Shown here: one piece after another, positions 18,990 through 27,716 of the stretch | Layout: each line of letters opens with the position of its first letter | Position numbering within the stretch: position 1 is the first letter of the stretch | DNA from: Pseudomonadota bacterium | GTDB lineage: Bacteria > Pseudomonadota > Gammaproteobacteria > Burkholderiales > Rhodocyclaceae | Length of the DNA: 64,000 bases | Reading direction: 5' to 3' | NCBI GenBank assembly: GCA_029776255.1 | Contig: JAKOTN010000019.1 | Coordinates: 1-64,000, forward strand | The notes under the pieces: model-generated | The model's input: the letters and a program-made list of their open reading frames with translations, nothing else | Told to the model about the DNA's origin: nothing | The model's database searches: none | Made by a program: the position numbers and the translations under genes

Positions 18990-21501
18990 GTTCAAGAACG
19001 ATTTTCTCGGGCGAATAAAGCCGGATATGAAAAAGACAATTGCCCACTGGCGGGAGTCGGATCAAACCCCGCAATACCTTGCAGATCATTTGCTCAATGT
19101 CTCGAAGTACGCTTTTGGCTTCAGCAAAAAGATTCGTCTTCAGGTCGCTGGAGAGTTGATTGGGCTACTTCACGACCTCGGGAAATACAGCGAAGATTTT
19201 CGATGCTATATCCATTCCGCCCTTGAGTTGCTTAATCCAGACGAGGATGATTACGTCGATTTTGGATCTCTAAAGGGAAAAATCGATCACTCTTCGGCTG
19301 GCGCTCAATTTATTTGGCAGGTCTTGGCGAGTAAAGGTCCGGTTGAATCCTTGATTGGCCAGTTACTGGCCCTGTGCATCGCATCCCACCATTCGGGTTT
19401 GATCGACTGTCTAGATCCAGAGGGTGGCGATGTCTTCGGCAAGCGCATGAAGAAGCCGGAAGAGAAGACCCACCTTGAAGAAGTGCAGTCCTGCGCCGAT
19501 GCGGAAATACTGGCGCGGGCACATGTGCTGCTCGATTCGCCTGAGTTAATCGCCGAAACGAAAAATCTGTTAACGGCTCTCAAGCTGAACGAGAAAGATG
19601 AAAGGCCGCTGTATCAGCAAATCGGCCTTGCCGTCCGTTTCCTGTTCAGTTGCCTGATTGATGCCGACCGTATCGATACGGCGAATTTTGAACAAAAGAA
19701 AGTCGCCGCTAATCGGCCCCAAGGCGATTACGTTCCTTGGGCTGTTCTGATCGGGCGACTGGAAAACGCACTGGTAGCCTTCGCTCCGCGACATCCAATT
19801 GACCGCTTGCGGCAGCAAATCTCCACTGAATGTAAAGATGCCGCTGTACGCTCAGCCGGGATTTACACCCTGACGGTGCCGACGGGTGGCGGCAAAACCT
19901 TGGCCAGCCTGCGTTTCGCCTTACACCATGCCGAGCGGCACAAATTGGATCGCATCATCTACGTGATTCCGTATACATCCATCATCGACCAGAACGCGAA
20001 AGTGGTTCGCGACATTCTTGAGCCTGACGAATTTCCTCAGGATAAGGGCACAGTGGTGTTGGAGCACCACTCCAGCATTACCCCGGAAAAACAGACCTGG
20101 CGGGAAAAGATGCTTTGCGAGAACTGGGATGCGCCAGTGGTCTACACGACCATGGTGCAGTTGCTTGAAACCTTGTTTGGCAGTGGCACTCGCGGCGCCC
20201 GGCGAATGCACCAGCTGGCCAATGCGGTTCTGATTTTCGACGAAATCCAGACTTTGCCGATCCGTTGTGTCCACTTGTTCAATAACGCCATCAATTTCCT
20301 TAGCGAACAGTGCATCAGTACCGTCGTGCTCTGTACGGCCACGCAGCCACTGCTGCATAAGGTGGCGGTCGATCAGGGTGCGATTCGTTTGGCCGATCGC
20401 CATGAAATTGTCAGCGATGTCCGCCAACTTTTTGCGGACCTCAAGCGCGTGGAGATCGTTGATCAACGACGGCCAAATGGTTGGAGTTTTTCTGAGGTAG
20501 CTGATCTGGCTTGTTCAGAGACTGAGCGGGCGGGGAGTTGTCTGGCTATCGTCAACACCAAGGATGCCGCCAAGCAAATCTTTCTAGCCAGCCAGACATT
20601 GGTCGATGCCGAGAGCCTCTTTCATCTCAGCACCGACATGTGCCCCATGCACAGGAAATCCGAGTTGGCGAAGATCAAGTCTCGCCTGGAATCTGGTCTG
20701 CCAACGCTGTGCGTTAGCACGCAGTTGATCGAGGCCGGTGTCGATGTCGATTTCGGCGCTGTGATTCGTTCCATGGCTGGCCTGGACTCCATCGCGCAGG
20801 CGGCGGGGCGTTGCAATCGCAACGGCAAGTCGGCGCAAGGCCGGGTGCATTTGGTGAATCCATCGGGTGAGCATGTCACGCGAAAGTGTCTTGAGGACAT
20901 CGCCGTCGGTCGGGACACGGTGCCAATCGTTCTCGATTACTTCCGAGATATGCCCGAGCGCTATGGACACGATTTATTGGGGCCGAAGGCATTGGAGGAT
21001 TACTACACCCATTATTTCTTCGCGCGGCAAAAGGATATGGGTTATCCAGTTTCGCCCAAAGAGGCGAAAGCCATTGGGCGCAACGACTCCTTGTTGAGCC
21101 TGTTGTCGGAAAACGGACTTTCCTTGGCAGAGGCCGGGCGTAAAGGGGAACAGATTTCTACCCGGCTACTGAATCAATCCTTTATGTCCGCAGCCGACGC
21201 ATTCAAAGCTATCGACTCGCCAACGCAAGGCGTGGTGGTTCCCTGGGACAAAGCAGGGGTTGATCTGATTGGTCGCCTGCATGGTGCCTACGACATTTCG
21301 CTGGAGGGTGAATTGCTGCGCGAAGCCCAGCAATTCACCGTCAATGTTTTTCCGTATGTGTTCGACAAACTTGCCAAGGCCGGGGCGTTGCACGTCATCA
21401 AGGAGGGCGTCCGAATTTACAGCCTTGATCCCCGCTATTACAGCAAGCAGTTCGGTCTGGCGACCGAACCCGTTTCTTTGATGGAGACACTCAATGCCTA
21501 G
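18982..21501 (+). CDS. cas3: type I-C CRISPR helicase-nuclease Cas3
   Basis: Target-degrading effector recruited by Cascade. The N-terminal HD nuclease shows ADHLLNVSKYA, LLHDLGKYSEDF and DHSSAGAQF, with later ASHHSGLIDC. The SF2 helicase has Walker A TVPTGGGKTLASLRFA, the DExx box LIFDEIQTLP, motif III VVLCTATQP and motif VI QAAGRCNRNGK. All key residues appear intact. ATG 18982, 7 nt after GGAGG (18970-18974), gives 839 aa and overlaps the WYL stop by 8 nt; an upstream ATG at 18976 is possible. The C-terminal end overlaps cas5c by 8 nt. Codon usage is less GC-rich than in the housekeeping genes, as is common for mobile defence loci. Confidence 0.96.
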   Translation: MSEFKNDFLGRIKPDMKKTIAHWRESDQTPQYLADHLLNVSKYAFGFSKKIRLQVAGELIGLLHDLGKYSEDFRCYIHSALELLNPDEDDYVDFGSLKGKIDHSSAGAQFIWQVLASKGPVESLIGQLLALCIASHHSGLIDCLDPEGGDVFGKRMKKPEEKTHLEEVQSCADAEILARAHVLLDSPELIAETKNLLTALKLNEKDERPLYQQIGLAVRFLFSCLIDADRIDTANFEQKKVAANRPQGDYVPWAVLIGRLENALVAFAPRHPIDRLRQQISTECKDAAVRSAGIYTLTVPTGGGKTLASLRFALHHAERHKLDRIIYVIPYTSIIDQNAKVVRDILEPDEFPQDKGTVVLEHHSSITPEKQTWREKMLCENWDAPVVYTTMVQLLETLFGSGTRGARRMHQLANAVLIFDEIQTLPIRCVHLFNNAINFLSEQCISTVVLCTATQPLLHKVAVDQGAIRLADRHEIVSDVRQLFADLKRVEIVDQRRPNGWSFSEVADLACSETERAGSCLAIVNTKDAAKQIFLASQTLVDAESLFHLSTDMCPMHRKSELAKIKSRLESGLPTLCVSTQLIEAGVDVDFGAVIRSMAGLDSIAQAAGRCNRNGKSAQGRVHLVNPSGEHVTRKCLEDIAVGRDTVPIVLDYFRDMPERYGHDLLGPKALEDYYTHYFFARQKDMGYPVSPKEAKAIGRNDSLLSLLSENGLSLAEAGRKGEQISTRLLNQSFMSAADAFKAIDSPTQGVVVPWDKAGVDLIGRLHGAYDISLEGELLREAQQFTVNVFPYVFDKLAKAGALHVIKEGVRIYSLDPRYYSKQFGLATEPVSLMETLNA

Positions 21502-22228
21502 GCGCAACAGTATCGAATTCCGTTTATGGGGCCGTTATGCCCTATTTACCGATCCTCTCACCCGTATCGGTGGCGAAAAATGCTCGTACCACATCCCCAC
21601 CTATGAAGCCCTCAAGGGCGTCTTGAAGTCCATTTACTGGAAACCGACGCTGATCTGGGTGGTGGATGAAGTGCGCGTCATGAAGCGTATCCGGACGCAG
21701 ACCAAGGGCACCAAGCCGCAGGAATTCAGTGGTGGTAACAGTCTGGCGATCTATACCTTCCTGTCTGATGTCGAGTATCAGGTTCGGGCACATTTCGAGT
21801 GGAACACCCACCGTCAGGAATTGGCTGCGGATCGGATAGAAGGGAAACACTACGACATTGCCAAGCGCATGCTGGAGCGGGGCGGACGCCAGGATATTTA
21901 TCTGGGAACACGCGATTGCCAAGGGTACGTCGAGCCTTGCGAATTCGGTTCCGGCGTCGGCCAATTGGATGCCGACGGCGAACTCGGTTTCGGGCTGATG
22001 TTTCACAGTTTCGACTATCCCGACGAGACCGGGGAAAACAAGCTGTACACCCGAAGCTGCTCTCCGACGATGGTCAACGGCGTGATCCGTTTCGACCGAC
22101 CGGAAGACTGCAAGGTGAGGAGATTCGTCAGGGATATGAGTCCGAAAGCCTTTGGCATTTCGACCAATCTGCGTGCGGTGGATGAAGAAGCCGATGATTT
22201 GGCCGACCAGTTGGAGGCGCAATCATGA
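21494..22228 (+). CDS. cas5c: type I-C Cas5c (Cas5d), pre-crRNA endonuclease
   Basis: 244-aa RAMP protein. In type I-C systems, which lack Cas6, Cas5 cuts the repeat RNA 3' of its hairpin and stays bound to the 5' handle. It begins RNSIEFRLWGRYALFTDPL and contains SYHIPTYEALKGVLKSIYWK, the family hallmark. The conserved tyrosine in that segment and the Lys-His pair in EGKHYDIAKR are plausible counterparts of the catalytic Tyr and Lys-His of Bacillus halodurans Cas5d; I matched them from memory. The gene overlaps both cas3 and cas8c by a few bases, showing tight operon structure. Confidence 0.95.
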   Translation: MPRRNSIEFRLWGRYALFTDPLTRIGGEKCSYHIPTYEALKGVLKSIYWKPTLIWVVDEVRVMKRIRTQTKGTKPQEFSGGNSLAIYTFLSDVEYQVRAHFEWNTHRQELAADRIEGKHYDIAKRMLERGGRQDIYLGTRDCQGYVEPCEFGSGVGQLDADGELGFGLMFHSFDYPDETGENKLYTRSCSPTMVNGVIRFDRPEDCKVRRFVRDMSPKAFGISTNLRAVDEEADDLADQLEAQS

Positions 22229-24192
22229 GCTGGATTCAAAAACTGTATGAAACTTACGAACAGTGTGCCGGGCACGAGCCGGAAGGTTTCGAGCCGCTGA
22301 TGCCGATTTGCCACTCCACCCAGCAGGCGCAGATTGAAATCGTGCTCGACGGCAGCGGAGGTTTCAAACGCGCTTCGGTTATCGAGAAAACCCAGGGAAC
22401 AACGCTGATTCCGTGTACAGAGCTTTCTGCAACCAAGTCCGGAATCAAGCCCGTCAATCATCCGCTTTGCGACAAGTTGCAGTATGTGGCCAAGGACTTT
22501 GTGGCTTTCGGCGGTGAAGTGACCTCGGGCTTTGCCAAAGCGCCGGAAGTGCCGCATCAGGACTATCTCGTTGGGCTACGCGCCTGGGCTGTCTCTGAAT
22601 GGCCGCATCCGAAATTGACGGCCATTCTCCACTACGTTGAAAAAGGGAGTGTGGTGCGGGATCTGGTCACGGTGGGAATTCTTCCGCTTGGCGAGGACGG
22701 CAAACTTCTCAAAAGCTGGAGCGATGAGGCGAATCCCGCACCGGCCATTTTCAAAGTCATTCAGAACACCCAAGCACCCGAATATGCGTTTGTTCGTTGG
22801 CGGGTGGAAAGCGCACCAGATGATCCGTTGAGCGCAACTTGGCAGGATCAGGCCCTGATTGACTCCTGGATAGCGTATTACCAGCATACCCAAGCTTTGT
22901 TCGGGATTTGCATGGTGACTGGACAGGAATCGGCGCTAGCGATTCAGCACCCGGCGAAACTCAGGCATGCCGGCGATAAGGCCAAGCTGATTTCTGCTAA
23001 CGATGATTCCGGCTATACCTTTCGCGGCAAGTTCATAGAGGCAAAGGAAGTTATTTCGGTGGGCTTCGATGTCACGCAAAAGGCGCATAACGCCTTGCGC
23101 TGGCTGCTTGCCCATCAAGGTTACCGGAAAGGCGATCAGGCCATCGTGAGTTGGGCTATTTCCGGTGTTTTGTTGCCCAATCCAATCAAAAACATCTTTG
23201 AGCAATTCGAGCTTGATAGCTCGGACATAAAAGCTACGACCAGTTCGGTTGGTACCGACCAGAACTTCGCCTTGCGCCTGAAGAAAGCCGTTGCCGGTTA
23301 CGGCACCAAGCTCGACCCCAAAGAAGATGTTGTTGTAATTGGCTTGGATTCGGCGACGCCCGGTCGTATGGCGATCAGCTTTTACCGCGAACTGAAGGGC
23401 TCTGACTTTCTCAAGCGACTGGAAGCTTGGCATGCACGGTATGCCTGGCATCAAAACTACGGCAAGGACACGCGTTTCATTGGCGCACCAGCGCCGCCTG
23501 ATATTGCTGAAGCGGCCTACGGTCGGCGTCTCGATGAAAAACTCCAGAAGGCAACGGTAGAGCGTTTGTTGCCGTGCATTGTTGATGGTTGGGATGTGCC
23601 GCTTGATCTTGTGAGAAGTACGGTTCGGCGAGCAAGTAACCGAGTTGGAGTGATTGGGCAAGCTGAAAACCATGATCTCGGCCGCTTCTATTGGGAAAAG
23701 CTTTTGGGAATAGCTTGCGCACTTTTTAAGGGATACCACCAGGAAAGGAACTACCAGATGGATTTGGAAACGGAAAGAAACAGCCGCGACTACCTCTATG
23801 GCCGTTTGCTGGCCATCGCTGACAGCGTTGAAGGTTATGCCTTGTCGACATCGGATGAAGGGAAAAAACGGGAAACCACGGCAGGCCGACTGATGCAGCG
23901 TTTTGCGGATCGTCCGTTCTCAACCTGGCGGACGATTGAGCTTGCACTCAAACCCTACGAAGCCCGGATGCAGGCCGGGAGCGACAGATCGGTTGGCCTC
24001 CTGGTCAAGCGTCGCAAGTTGCTGGATGAGGTCATGTGTCAGCTGAATGACTTGCCGGAAAGAACCAGCGATGCGCCCTTAAGCGGCGAGTTTCTGCTCG
24101 GCTACCACGCGCAGCGCAAGGATTTCTGGCCCGCGGCGGATGCGGAAAAACAAGCCGCCAGTGCCGATAGCCAAGCCGAAACTACCGACTGA
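22225..24192 (+). CDS. cas8c: type I-C Cascade large subunit Cas8c (Csd1)
   Basis: 655-aa large subunit that recognises the PAM and contacts target DNA. The N-terminal SWIQKLYETYEQC and LMPICHSTQQAQIEI are typical of Csd1, as are FRGKFIEAKEVISVGFDVTQ, HNALRWLLAHQGYR and the C-terminal GRFYWEKLLGIACALFKG followed by RDYLYGRLLAIAD. ATG 22225 overlaps the cas5c stop by 4 nt. The last ~144 residues form a separable domain that is probably also made alone as Cas11c from an internal start. It is 33 nt upstream of cas7c. Confidence 0.95.
   Translation: MSWIQKLYETYEQCAGHEPEGFEPLMPICHSTQQAQIEIVLDGSGGFKRASVIEKTQGTTLIPCTELSATKSGIKPVNHPLCDKLQYVAKDFVAFGGEVTSGFAKAPEVPHQDYLVGLRAWAVSEWPHPKLTAILHYVEKGSVVRDLVTVGILPLGEDGKLLKSWSDEANPAPAIFKVIQNTQAPEYAFVRWRVESAPDDPLSATWQDQALIDSWIAYYQHTQALFGICMVTGQESALAIQHPAKLRHAGDKAKLISANDDSGYTFRGKFIEAKEVISVGFDVTQKAHNALRWLLAHQGYRKGDQAIVSWAISGVLLPNPIKNIFEQFELDSSDIKATTSSVGTDQNFALRLKKAVAGYGTKLDPKEDVVVIGLDSATPGRMAISFYRELKGSDFLKRLEAWHARYAWHQNYGKDTRFIGAPAPPDIAEAAYGRRLDEKLQKATVERLLPCIVDGWDVPLDLVRSTVRRASNRVGVIGQAENHDLGRFYWEKLLGIACALFKGYHQERNYQMDLETERNSRDYLYGRLLAIADSVEGYALSTSDEGKKRETTAGRLMQRFADRPFSTWRTIELALKPYEARMQAGSDRSVGLLVKRRKLLDEVMCQLNDLPERTSDAPLSGEFLLGYHAQRKDFWPAADAEKQAASADSQAETTD
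23758..24192 (+). CDS. cas11c: internally initiated small subunit Cas11c
   Basis: In-frame internal start inside cas8c. ATG 23758 is preceded by AGGAAAGGA, about 8 nt upstream, a good ribosome site in the middle of a gene. The predicted 144-aa product starts MDLETERNSRDYLYGRLL, exactly at the boundary where type I-C Cas8c proteins are known to give a separate Cas11c small subunit. Cas11c lines the Cascade belly and stabilises the non-target strand. The start is inferred from the sequence and from what is known of type I-C systems; the protein itself has not been shown here. Confidence 0.7.
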   Translation: MDLETERNSRDYLYGRLLAIADSVEGYALSTSDEGKKRETTAGRLMQRFADRPFSTWRTIELALKPYEARMQAGSDRSVGLLVKRRKLLDEVMCQLNDLPERTSDAPLSGEFLLGYHAQRKDFWPAADAEKQAASADSQAETTD

Positions 24193-24225
24193 ATTAGCCA
24201 AGTATTTTTCTGAAAGGAAACCCAA

Positions 24226-25089
24226 ATGAGCACCCTGCAAAACAAAATCGATTTCGCGCTCGTCTTGCGCGTCCGCAATGCCAATCCAAATGGTGATCCG
24301 CTGAACGGCAATCGTCCCCGCACCGATTACGGTGGCTTTGGGGAAATCACCGATGTTTGCCTCAAGCGTAAGTTGCGAGACCGTCTGCAAGAGAAGAAGC
24401 ATTCGATTTTTGTACAGTCTGATGATCGCAAGACAGATGGTGAGCCAAGTCTACGAAGCAGGGCGGAGTCGGAAACCAATGGTTTAGGCAAAGATGCCTG
24501 GAACCCGAAGAAGTCAAAGAAGGACGAGACCGCGAAGAAAGCCTGCGAAAAATGGTTCGACGTCCGGGCATTTGGACAGGTTTTTGCATTCGGCAAGGAT
24601 GGTGATGCTAGTGGTGTGTCCATTCCCATTCGAGGCCCGGTCACGGTGCAGTCCGCTTTCAGCAAGGAAATTGTCGGCGTGACCAGCACGCAGATCACCA
24701 AGAGCGTCAGTGGCGAAGGCGATGGCAGCAAGCGCGGTGCCGACACCATGGGCATGAAACATCGGGTTGATCATGGGATTTACGAGTGCTACGGCAGCAT
24801 CAATCCTCAACTTGCCGAACGAACCGGCTTCAGCGATGCCGATGCGGAAGTCATCAAGGGGATTTTGCCGCGACTCTTCGAGAACGACGCCTCCTCTGCT
24901 CGCCCCGATGGCAGCATGCAGATTCTGACGGTCGTTTGGTGGAAGCACAATTGCAAGGCGGGACAACATTCGGCAGCCAAAGTCCACGATTCGCTACGGA
25001 ACCTGCTCAAGGAAGACGGCAGCTTCGATAAGGATGCCTTACGTCAGGCATTGCCCGGATTGGAGCCGGAAATTATCGACGGCTTCTGA
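24226..25089 (+). CDS. cas7c: type I-C Cascade backbone Cas7c (Csd2)
   Basis: 287-aa RAMP protein that polymerises along the crRNA spacer to form the Cascade backbone. It begins NKIDFALVLRVRNANPNGDP with the conserved NPNGDPLNGNRPRTD, then TDVCLKRKLRDRLQ and the Csd2 signature VSIPIRGPVTVQSAFSKEI. Later landmarks are MGMKHRVDHGIYECYGSINP and KAGQHSAAKVHD. The start has GAAAGGAAA upstream. Downstream, where cas4 normally follows closely, 485 bp intervene that contain a decayed toxin-antitoxin pair on the other strand. Confidence 0.96.
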   Translation: MSTLQNKIDFALVLRVRNANPNGDPLNGNRPRTDYGGFGEITDVCLKRKLRDRLQEKKHSIFVQSDDRKTDGEPSLRSRAESETNGLGKDAWNPKKSKKDETAKKACEKWFDVRAFGQVFAFGKDGDASGVSIPIRGPVTVQSAFSKEIVGVTSTQITKSVSGEGDGSKRGADTMGMKHRVDHGIYECYGSINPQLAERTGFSDADAEVIKGILPRLFENDASSARPDGSMQILTVVWWKHNCKAGQHSAAKVHDSLRNLLKEDGSFDKDALRQALPGLEPEIIDGF

Positions 25090-25501
25090 TGTTTGTCCGC
25101 TCAGCGCCGCCCAGACCAGTATCCAAACCGGCGGCGTTGGTGGGCAACGGCATGAATACTGTTGCCGTCAGCGGAAAATCGGTAAATGAGGAAATAGGGG
25201 AAATGCTTGAAAGCCAGCGCTCGCAAGCGTTTCGAGACGAGCTTGCCAATTTCCGGGTATTCGATCCGACGTTGGCGCGTCTGCGGGGCGTCTTGTAGAA
25301 AAACTTCCGCGACCCGGTCGCTCGCATGATTTCGCCGCGCTCGTATGCCTCACCCCGACGCGCCGCCTGTTCAAACCGGAAAGCCAGAATTTCATCGTCT
25401 TCGTCGAGGCTGGCCAGCAGGCGTTCCGCCAGTTTTGCGCGTTCGGCTGGCGCCAGTCGCAGGGCGGCGGCTTCGATATCTTCAAAGGGGGAATTGATCA
25501 T
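25073..25501 (-). pseudogene. putative addiction-module antitoxin, 3' end lost
   Basis: On the strand opposite to cas, a frame starting at ATG 25501 has a good GGAGG site 8 nt upstream. Its first ~57 residues (EAAALRLAPAERAKLAERLL, then SLDEDDE) match the small addiction-module antitoxin family that is usually ~75 aa. After residue ~57 the sequence stops matching and the frame runs on to 25073, antisense to the toxin remnant and the end of cas7c. I infer a deletion that removed the antitoxin C-terminus and the toxin N-terminus. The N-terminal part could still be expressed. Confidence 0.6.
25101..25319 (-). pseudogene. RelE/ParE-family toxin, C-terminal fragment
   Basis: A minus-strand frame, different from the antitoxin frame, reads about 72 residues with a clear RelE/ParE C-terminus: YPEIGKLVSKRLRALAFKHF, then FPYFLIYRF and AVAHQRRRFGYWSGRR before a TGA at 25103-25101. 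The usual first ~25 residues and a start codon are missing, and the frame shifts relative to the antitoxin directly upstream. It is therefore a broken toxin of a type II toxin-antitoxin module, lying between cas7c and cas4. A small plus-strand frame (25089-25298) over the same bases is a shadow of it. Confidence 0.75.
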
Positions 25502-25574
25502 GATGTGGTCCTCCGGTCATCCTTGGGCAATGCCAATCCAGGCAAGTTGCCAAAGCCATTGGCAGGAGTGAGCG

Positions 25575-26213
25575 ATGGCGACCGAAGCGCTTGATCCCAT
25601 TCCTCTTTCCGCCCTCCAGCACTGGGCCTACTGCCCGCGCCAGTGCGCGCTGATCCACGTCGAGCAAGTGTTCGAGGAAAACCTGTTCACCCAGCGCGGC
25701 CAGGCCTTGCACAAGCGGGTGGACGATCCCGGCTTCGAGTGGCGTGACGGTTTGCGCGTCGAGCGCGCCTTGCCGTTGTTTTGCGACCGCCTCGGGCTGA
25801 TCGGCAAGGCGGATGTCGTCGAGTTCCTGCCCGACGGCACGCCGTATCCGGTGGAGTACAAACACGGCTCGCGCCACAAACGGGCGGACATCGCGGCCTG
25901 CGACGATTTGCAGTTGGCGGCGCAGGCGCTGTGTCTGGAAGAGATGTTCGGCAAACCGGTGCCGGAAGGGGCCCTGTATTACGCCTCTTCGCGTCGGCGG
26001 CGCACGGTGGCGGTCGACGCCGCTTTGCGGGCAAAAGCAGGGCAGGCGGTGGACGCGGTGCGCCGTTTGCTTGCCGCCAGCGTGTTGCCACGGCCGTTGA
26101 ACAACGAGCGCTGCCGCGCCTGTTCGTTGCGCGACCTGTGCCAGCCCGCCGCCTTGGCGCCGACGCCGGAGCAGGCGGCCGCCCGGCCGTCCCTGTTTGA
26201 AGTGGACGATTGA
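25575..26213 (+). CDS. cas4: CRISPR adaptation nuclease Cas4
   Basis: 212-aa RecB-like nuclease with an iron-sulfur cluster. It works with Cas1-Cas2 to trim prespacers and select and orient them by PAM. The N-terminal LSALQHWAYCPRQCALIHVE holds one cluster Cys pair region; the nuclease core includes GQALHKRVDD, ADVVEFLPDG and PVEYKHG (the D...ExK active site); the C-terminal cysteines are in CRACSLRDLCQP. It starts ATG 25575 after the toxin-antitoxin remnant. cas1 begins 1 nt after its stop. Confidence 0.95.
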   Translation: MATEALDPIPLSALQHWAYCPRQCALIHVEQVFEENLFTQRGQALHKRVDDPGFEWRDGLRVERALPLFCDRLGLIGKADVVEFLPDGTPYPVEYKHGSRHKRADIAACDDLQLAAQALCLEEMFGKPVPEGALYYASSRRRRTVAVDAALRAKAGQAVDAVRRLLAASVLPRPLNNERCRACSLRDLCQPAALAPTPEQAAARPSLFEVDD

Positions 26214-26214
26214 C

Positions 26215-27243
26215 ATGCAACTGTTGAACACGCTTTACGTCACCACGCCCGAGAGTTACCTCCATCTCGATAACGAAACCCTGCGCGTCGAGGTCGAAAA
26301 GGAAACACGCCTGCGGGTGCCGCTGCATCATCTCGGCGCGGTGGTTTGCCTCGGGCATGTGTCGGTGTCGCTGCCCTTGATGCACAAGCTGGCCGACAGC
26401 GGCATCGGTCTGGTTCTGCTCGACAGGCACGGGCGTTTCAAGGCCCGGCTGGAAGGGCCGGTGTCCGGCAACGTGTTGTTGCGTCAGGCGCAACATCGCT
26501 TGGCGGGCGACCCGGTTTTTGCCCTGGCCGTGGCCCGGAACTGCATTGCCGGCAAGCTGCGCAATTGTCGTCAGGTGTTGTTGCGCGGCGCGCGCGAGGC
26601 CAAGGCGACGGACGACGCGGCACTTCTCGCGCGCGGCGCGGCCGATCTGGCGGCCGCCTTGCGCGCGCTCCCCGACGCCGGCGACGCCGATGTCTTGCGC
26701 GGTATCGAGGGCGAGGCGGCGCGCCAGTATTTCGCGGCGCTCAATGCCTTGATCCGCGCCTCCTCGCGGGAGAGTTTCCGTATGGACGGGCGCAGCCGCC
26801 GCCCGCCGCGGGATCGTATCAACGCCTTGCTGTCTTTCGTTTACTCGCTGCTGATGAACGACTGTCGCTCGGCAGTGGAGGCGTGCGGGCTTGATCCGCA
26901 AATCGGCTTCCTGCACGTCGTACGCCCCGGGCGCGCCGCACTGGCGCTTGATTTGATGGAAGAGTTCCGCGCCTTTGCCGATCGCCTGGTGCTGTCGCTG
27001 ATCAATCGCGGACAAGTCGGCGCGGACGATTTCGTGGTGCGCGAAGGCGGCGCGGTGTTGCTCGAAGGCGATGCCCGAAAGACCGTTCTGGTCGCCTATC
27101 AGGAGCGCAAGCAGGAAAATCTGACGCATCCCCTGCTCTGTGAAACGGTGCCGTTCGGATTGCTGCCGCACATTCAGGCCCGCCTGCTGGCGCGTACGCT
27201 ACGCGGTGACACCGCCGAATATCCGCCTTATCTGGTGCGCTGA
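26215..27243 (+). CDS. cas1: CRISPR integrase Cas1 (type I-C)
   Basis: 342-aa metal-dependent integrase that with Cas2 inserts new spacers at the leader end. It starts [20 protein letters not shown], the usual I-C beginning. Catalytic-site segments are seen: the glutamate in [11 protein letters not shown], and the His and acidic residues in [20 protein letters not shown]. The ATG at 26215 fits best; the longer frame from 26197 lies in the cas4 end. The cas4, cas1 and cas2 genes follow each other with 1-2 nt gaps, so the adaptation module is one unit. Confidence 0.96.
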   Translation: MQLLNTLYVTTPESYLHLDNETLRVEVEKETRLRVPLHHLGAVVCLGHVSVSLPLMHKLADSGIGLVLLDRHGRFKARLEGPVSGNVLLRQAQHRLAGDPVFALAVARNCIAGKLRNCRQVLLRGAREAKATDDAALLARGAADLAAALRALPDAGDADVLRGIEGEAARQYFAALNALIRASSRESFRMDGRSRRPPRDRINALLSFVYSLLMNDCRSAVEACGLDPQIGFLHVVRPGRAALALDLMEEFRAFADRLVLSLINRGQVGADDFVVREGGAVLLEGDARKTVLVAYQERKQENLTHPLLCETVPFGLLPHIQARLLARTLRGDTAEYPPYLVR

Positions 27244-27245
27244 TC

Positions 27246-27536
27246 ATGCTGGTGATTGTCTGCTACGACGTGAACACTGAAACCCGGGAAGGTCGCCGGC
27301 GCTTGCGTCGAGTGGCCAAACTTTGCGAGAGCGTTGGCCAACGGGTGCAGAAATCGGTGTTCGAATGCCAGGTTGACCGCGCGCGTTTCGAGGCACTGGA
27401 GCGTGATCTGGTGGCGGAAATCAAAATGGAAACCGACAACCTGCGTTTTTACCGCATCGCCGAACTCAAAGGCTACGAAGTCCGCGAACACGGCCGTTTC
27501 CGCGCCACCGATTTCGATGCCCCGCTCGTCCTGTGA
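27246..27536 (+). CDS. cas2: CRISPR adaptation protein Cas2
   Basis: 96-aa ferredoxin-fold protein that dimerises and bridges two Cas1 dimers. It begins [20 protein letters not shown] with the conserved acidic YDV, followed by [20 protein letters not shown], the family's central motif. The length and ending (PLVL) are normal. It starts 2 nt after cas1 and is the last cas gene before the leader and array. Confidence 0.96.
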   Translation: MLVIVCYDVNTETREGRRRLRRVAKLCESVGQRVQKSVFECQVDRARFEALERDLVAEIKMETDNLRFYRIAELKGYEVREHGRFRATDFDAPLVL

Positions 27537-27716
27537 GCCCGCGCGAACCTCAAGTGAACGGGTTTTCTCGGGAGATCCGCGCGCCACCTATTTGTCTGAA
27601 TCGGCGCCGCTTTCCAGCACACACGCAAATCGCGTAAGATGTTTTTCGCTCAGGAAGAAAAGGTTCGCGCAACGCGGTCTTTTCATTTCTACTTTTCCGG
27701 TGGTTACGGAAGAGGA
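27537..27716 (+). promoter_or_regulatory. CRISPR leader
   Basis: About 180 bp between cas2 and the first repeat. It is AT-richer than its surroundings towards the array (TTTTCATTTCTACTTTTCC at 27680-27698). Its position next to cas1-cas2 and the repeat orientation (ATTGAAAC at each right end) mark it as the leader carrying the array promoter and the integration signals. I cannot assign exact promoter boxes. Confidence 0.75.

Noticed and set aside
25089-25298. Small plus-strand frame overlapping the cas7c stop (MFVRSAPPRPVSKPAALV)
   Set aside because: The opposite strand over the same bases encodes a recognisable RelE/ParE toxin C-terminus, so this frame is its shadow.
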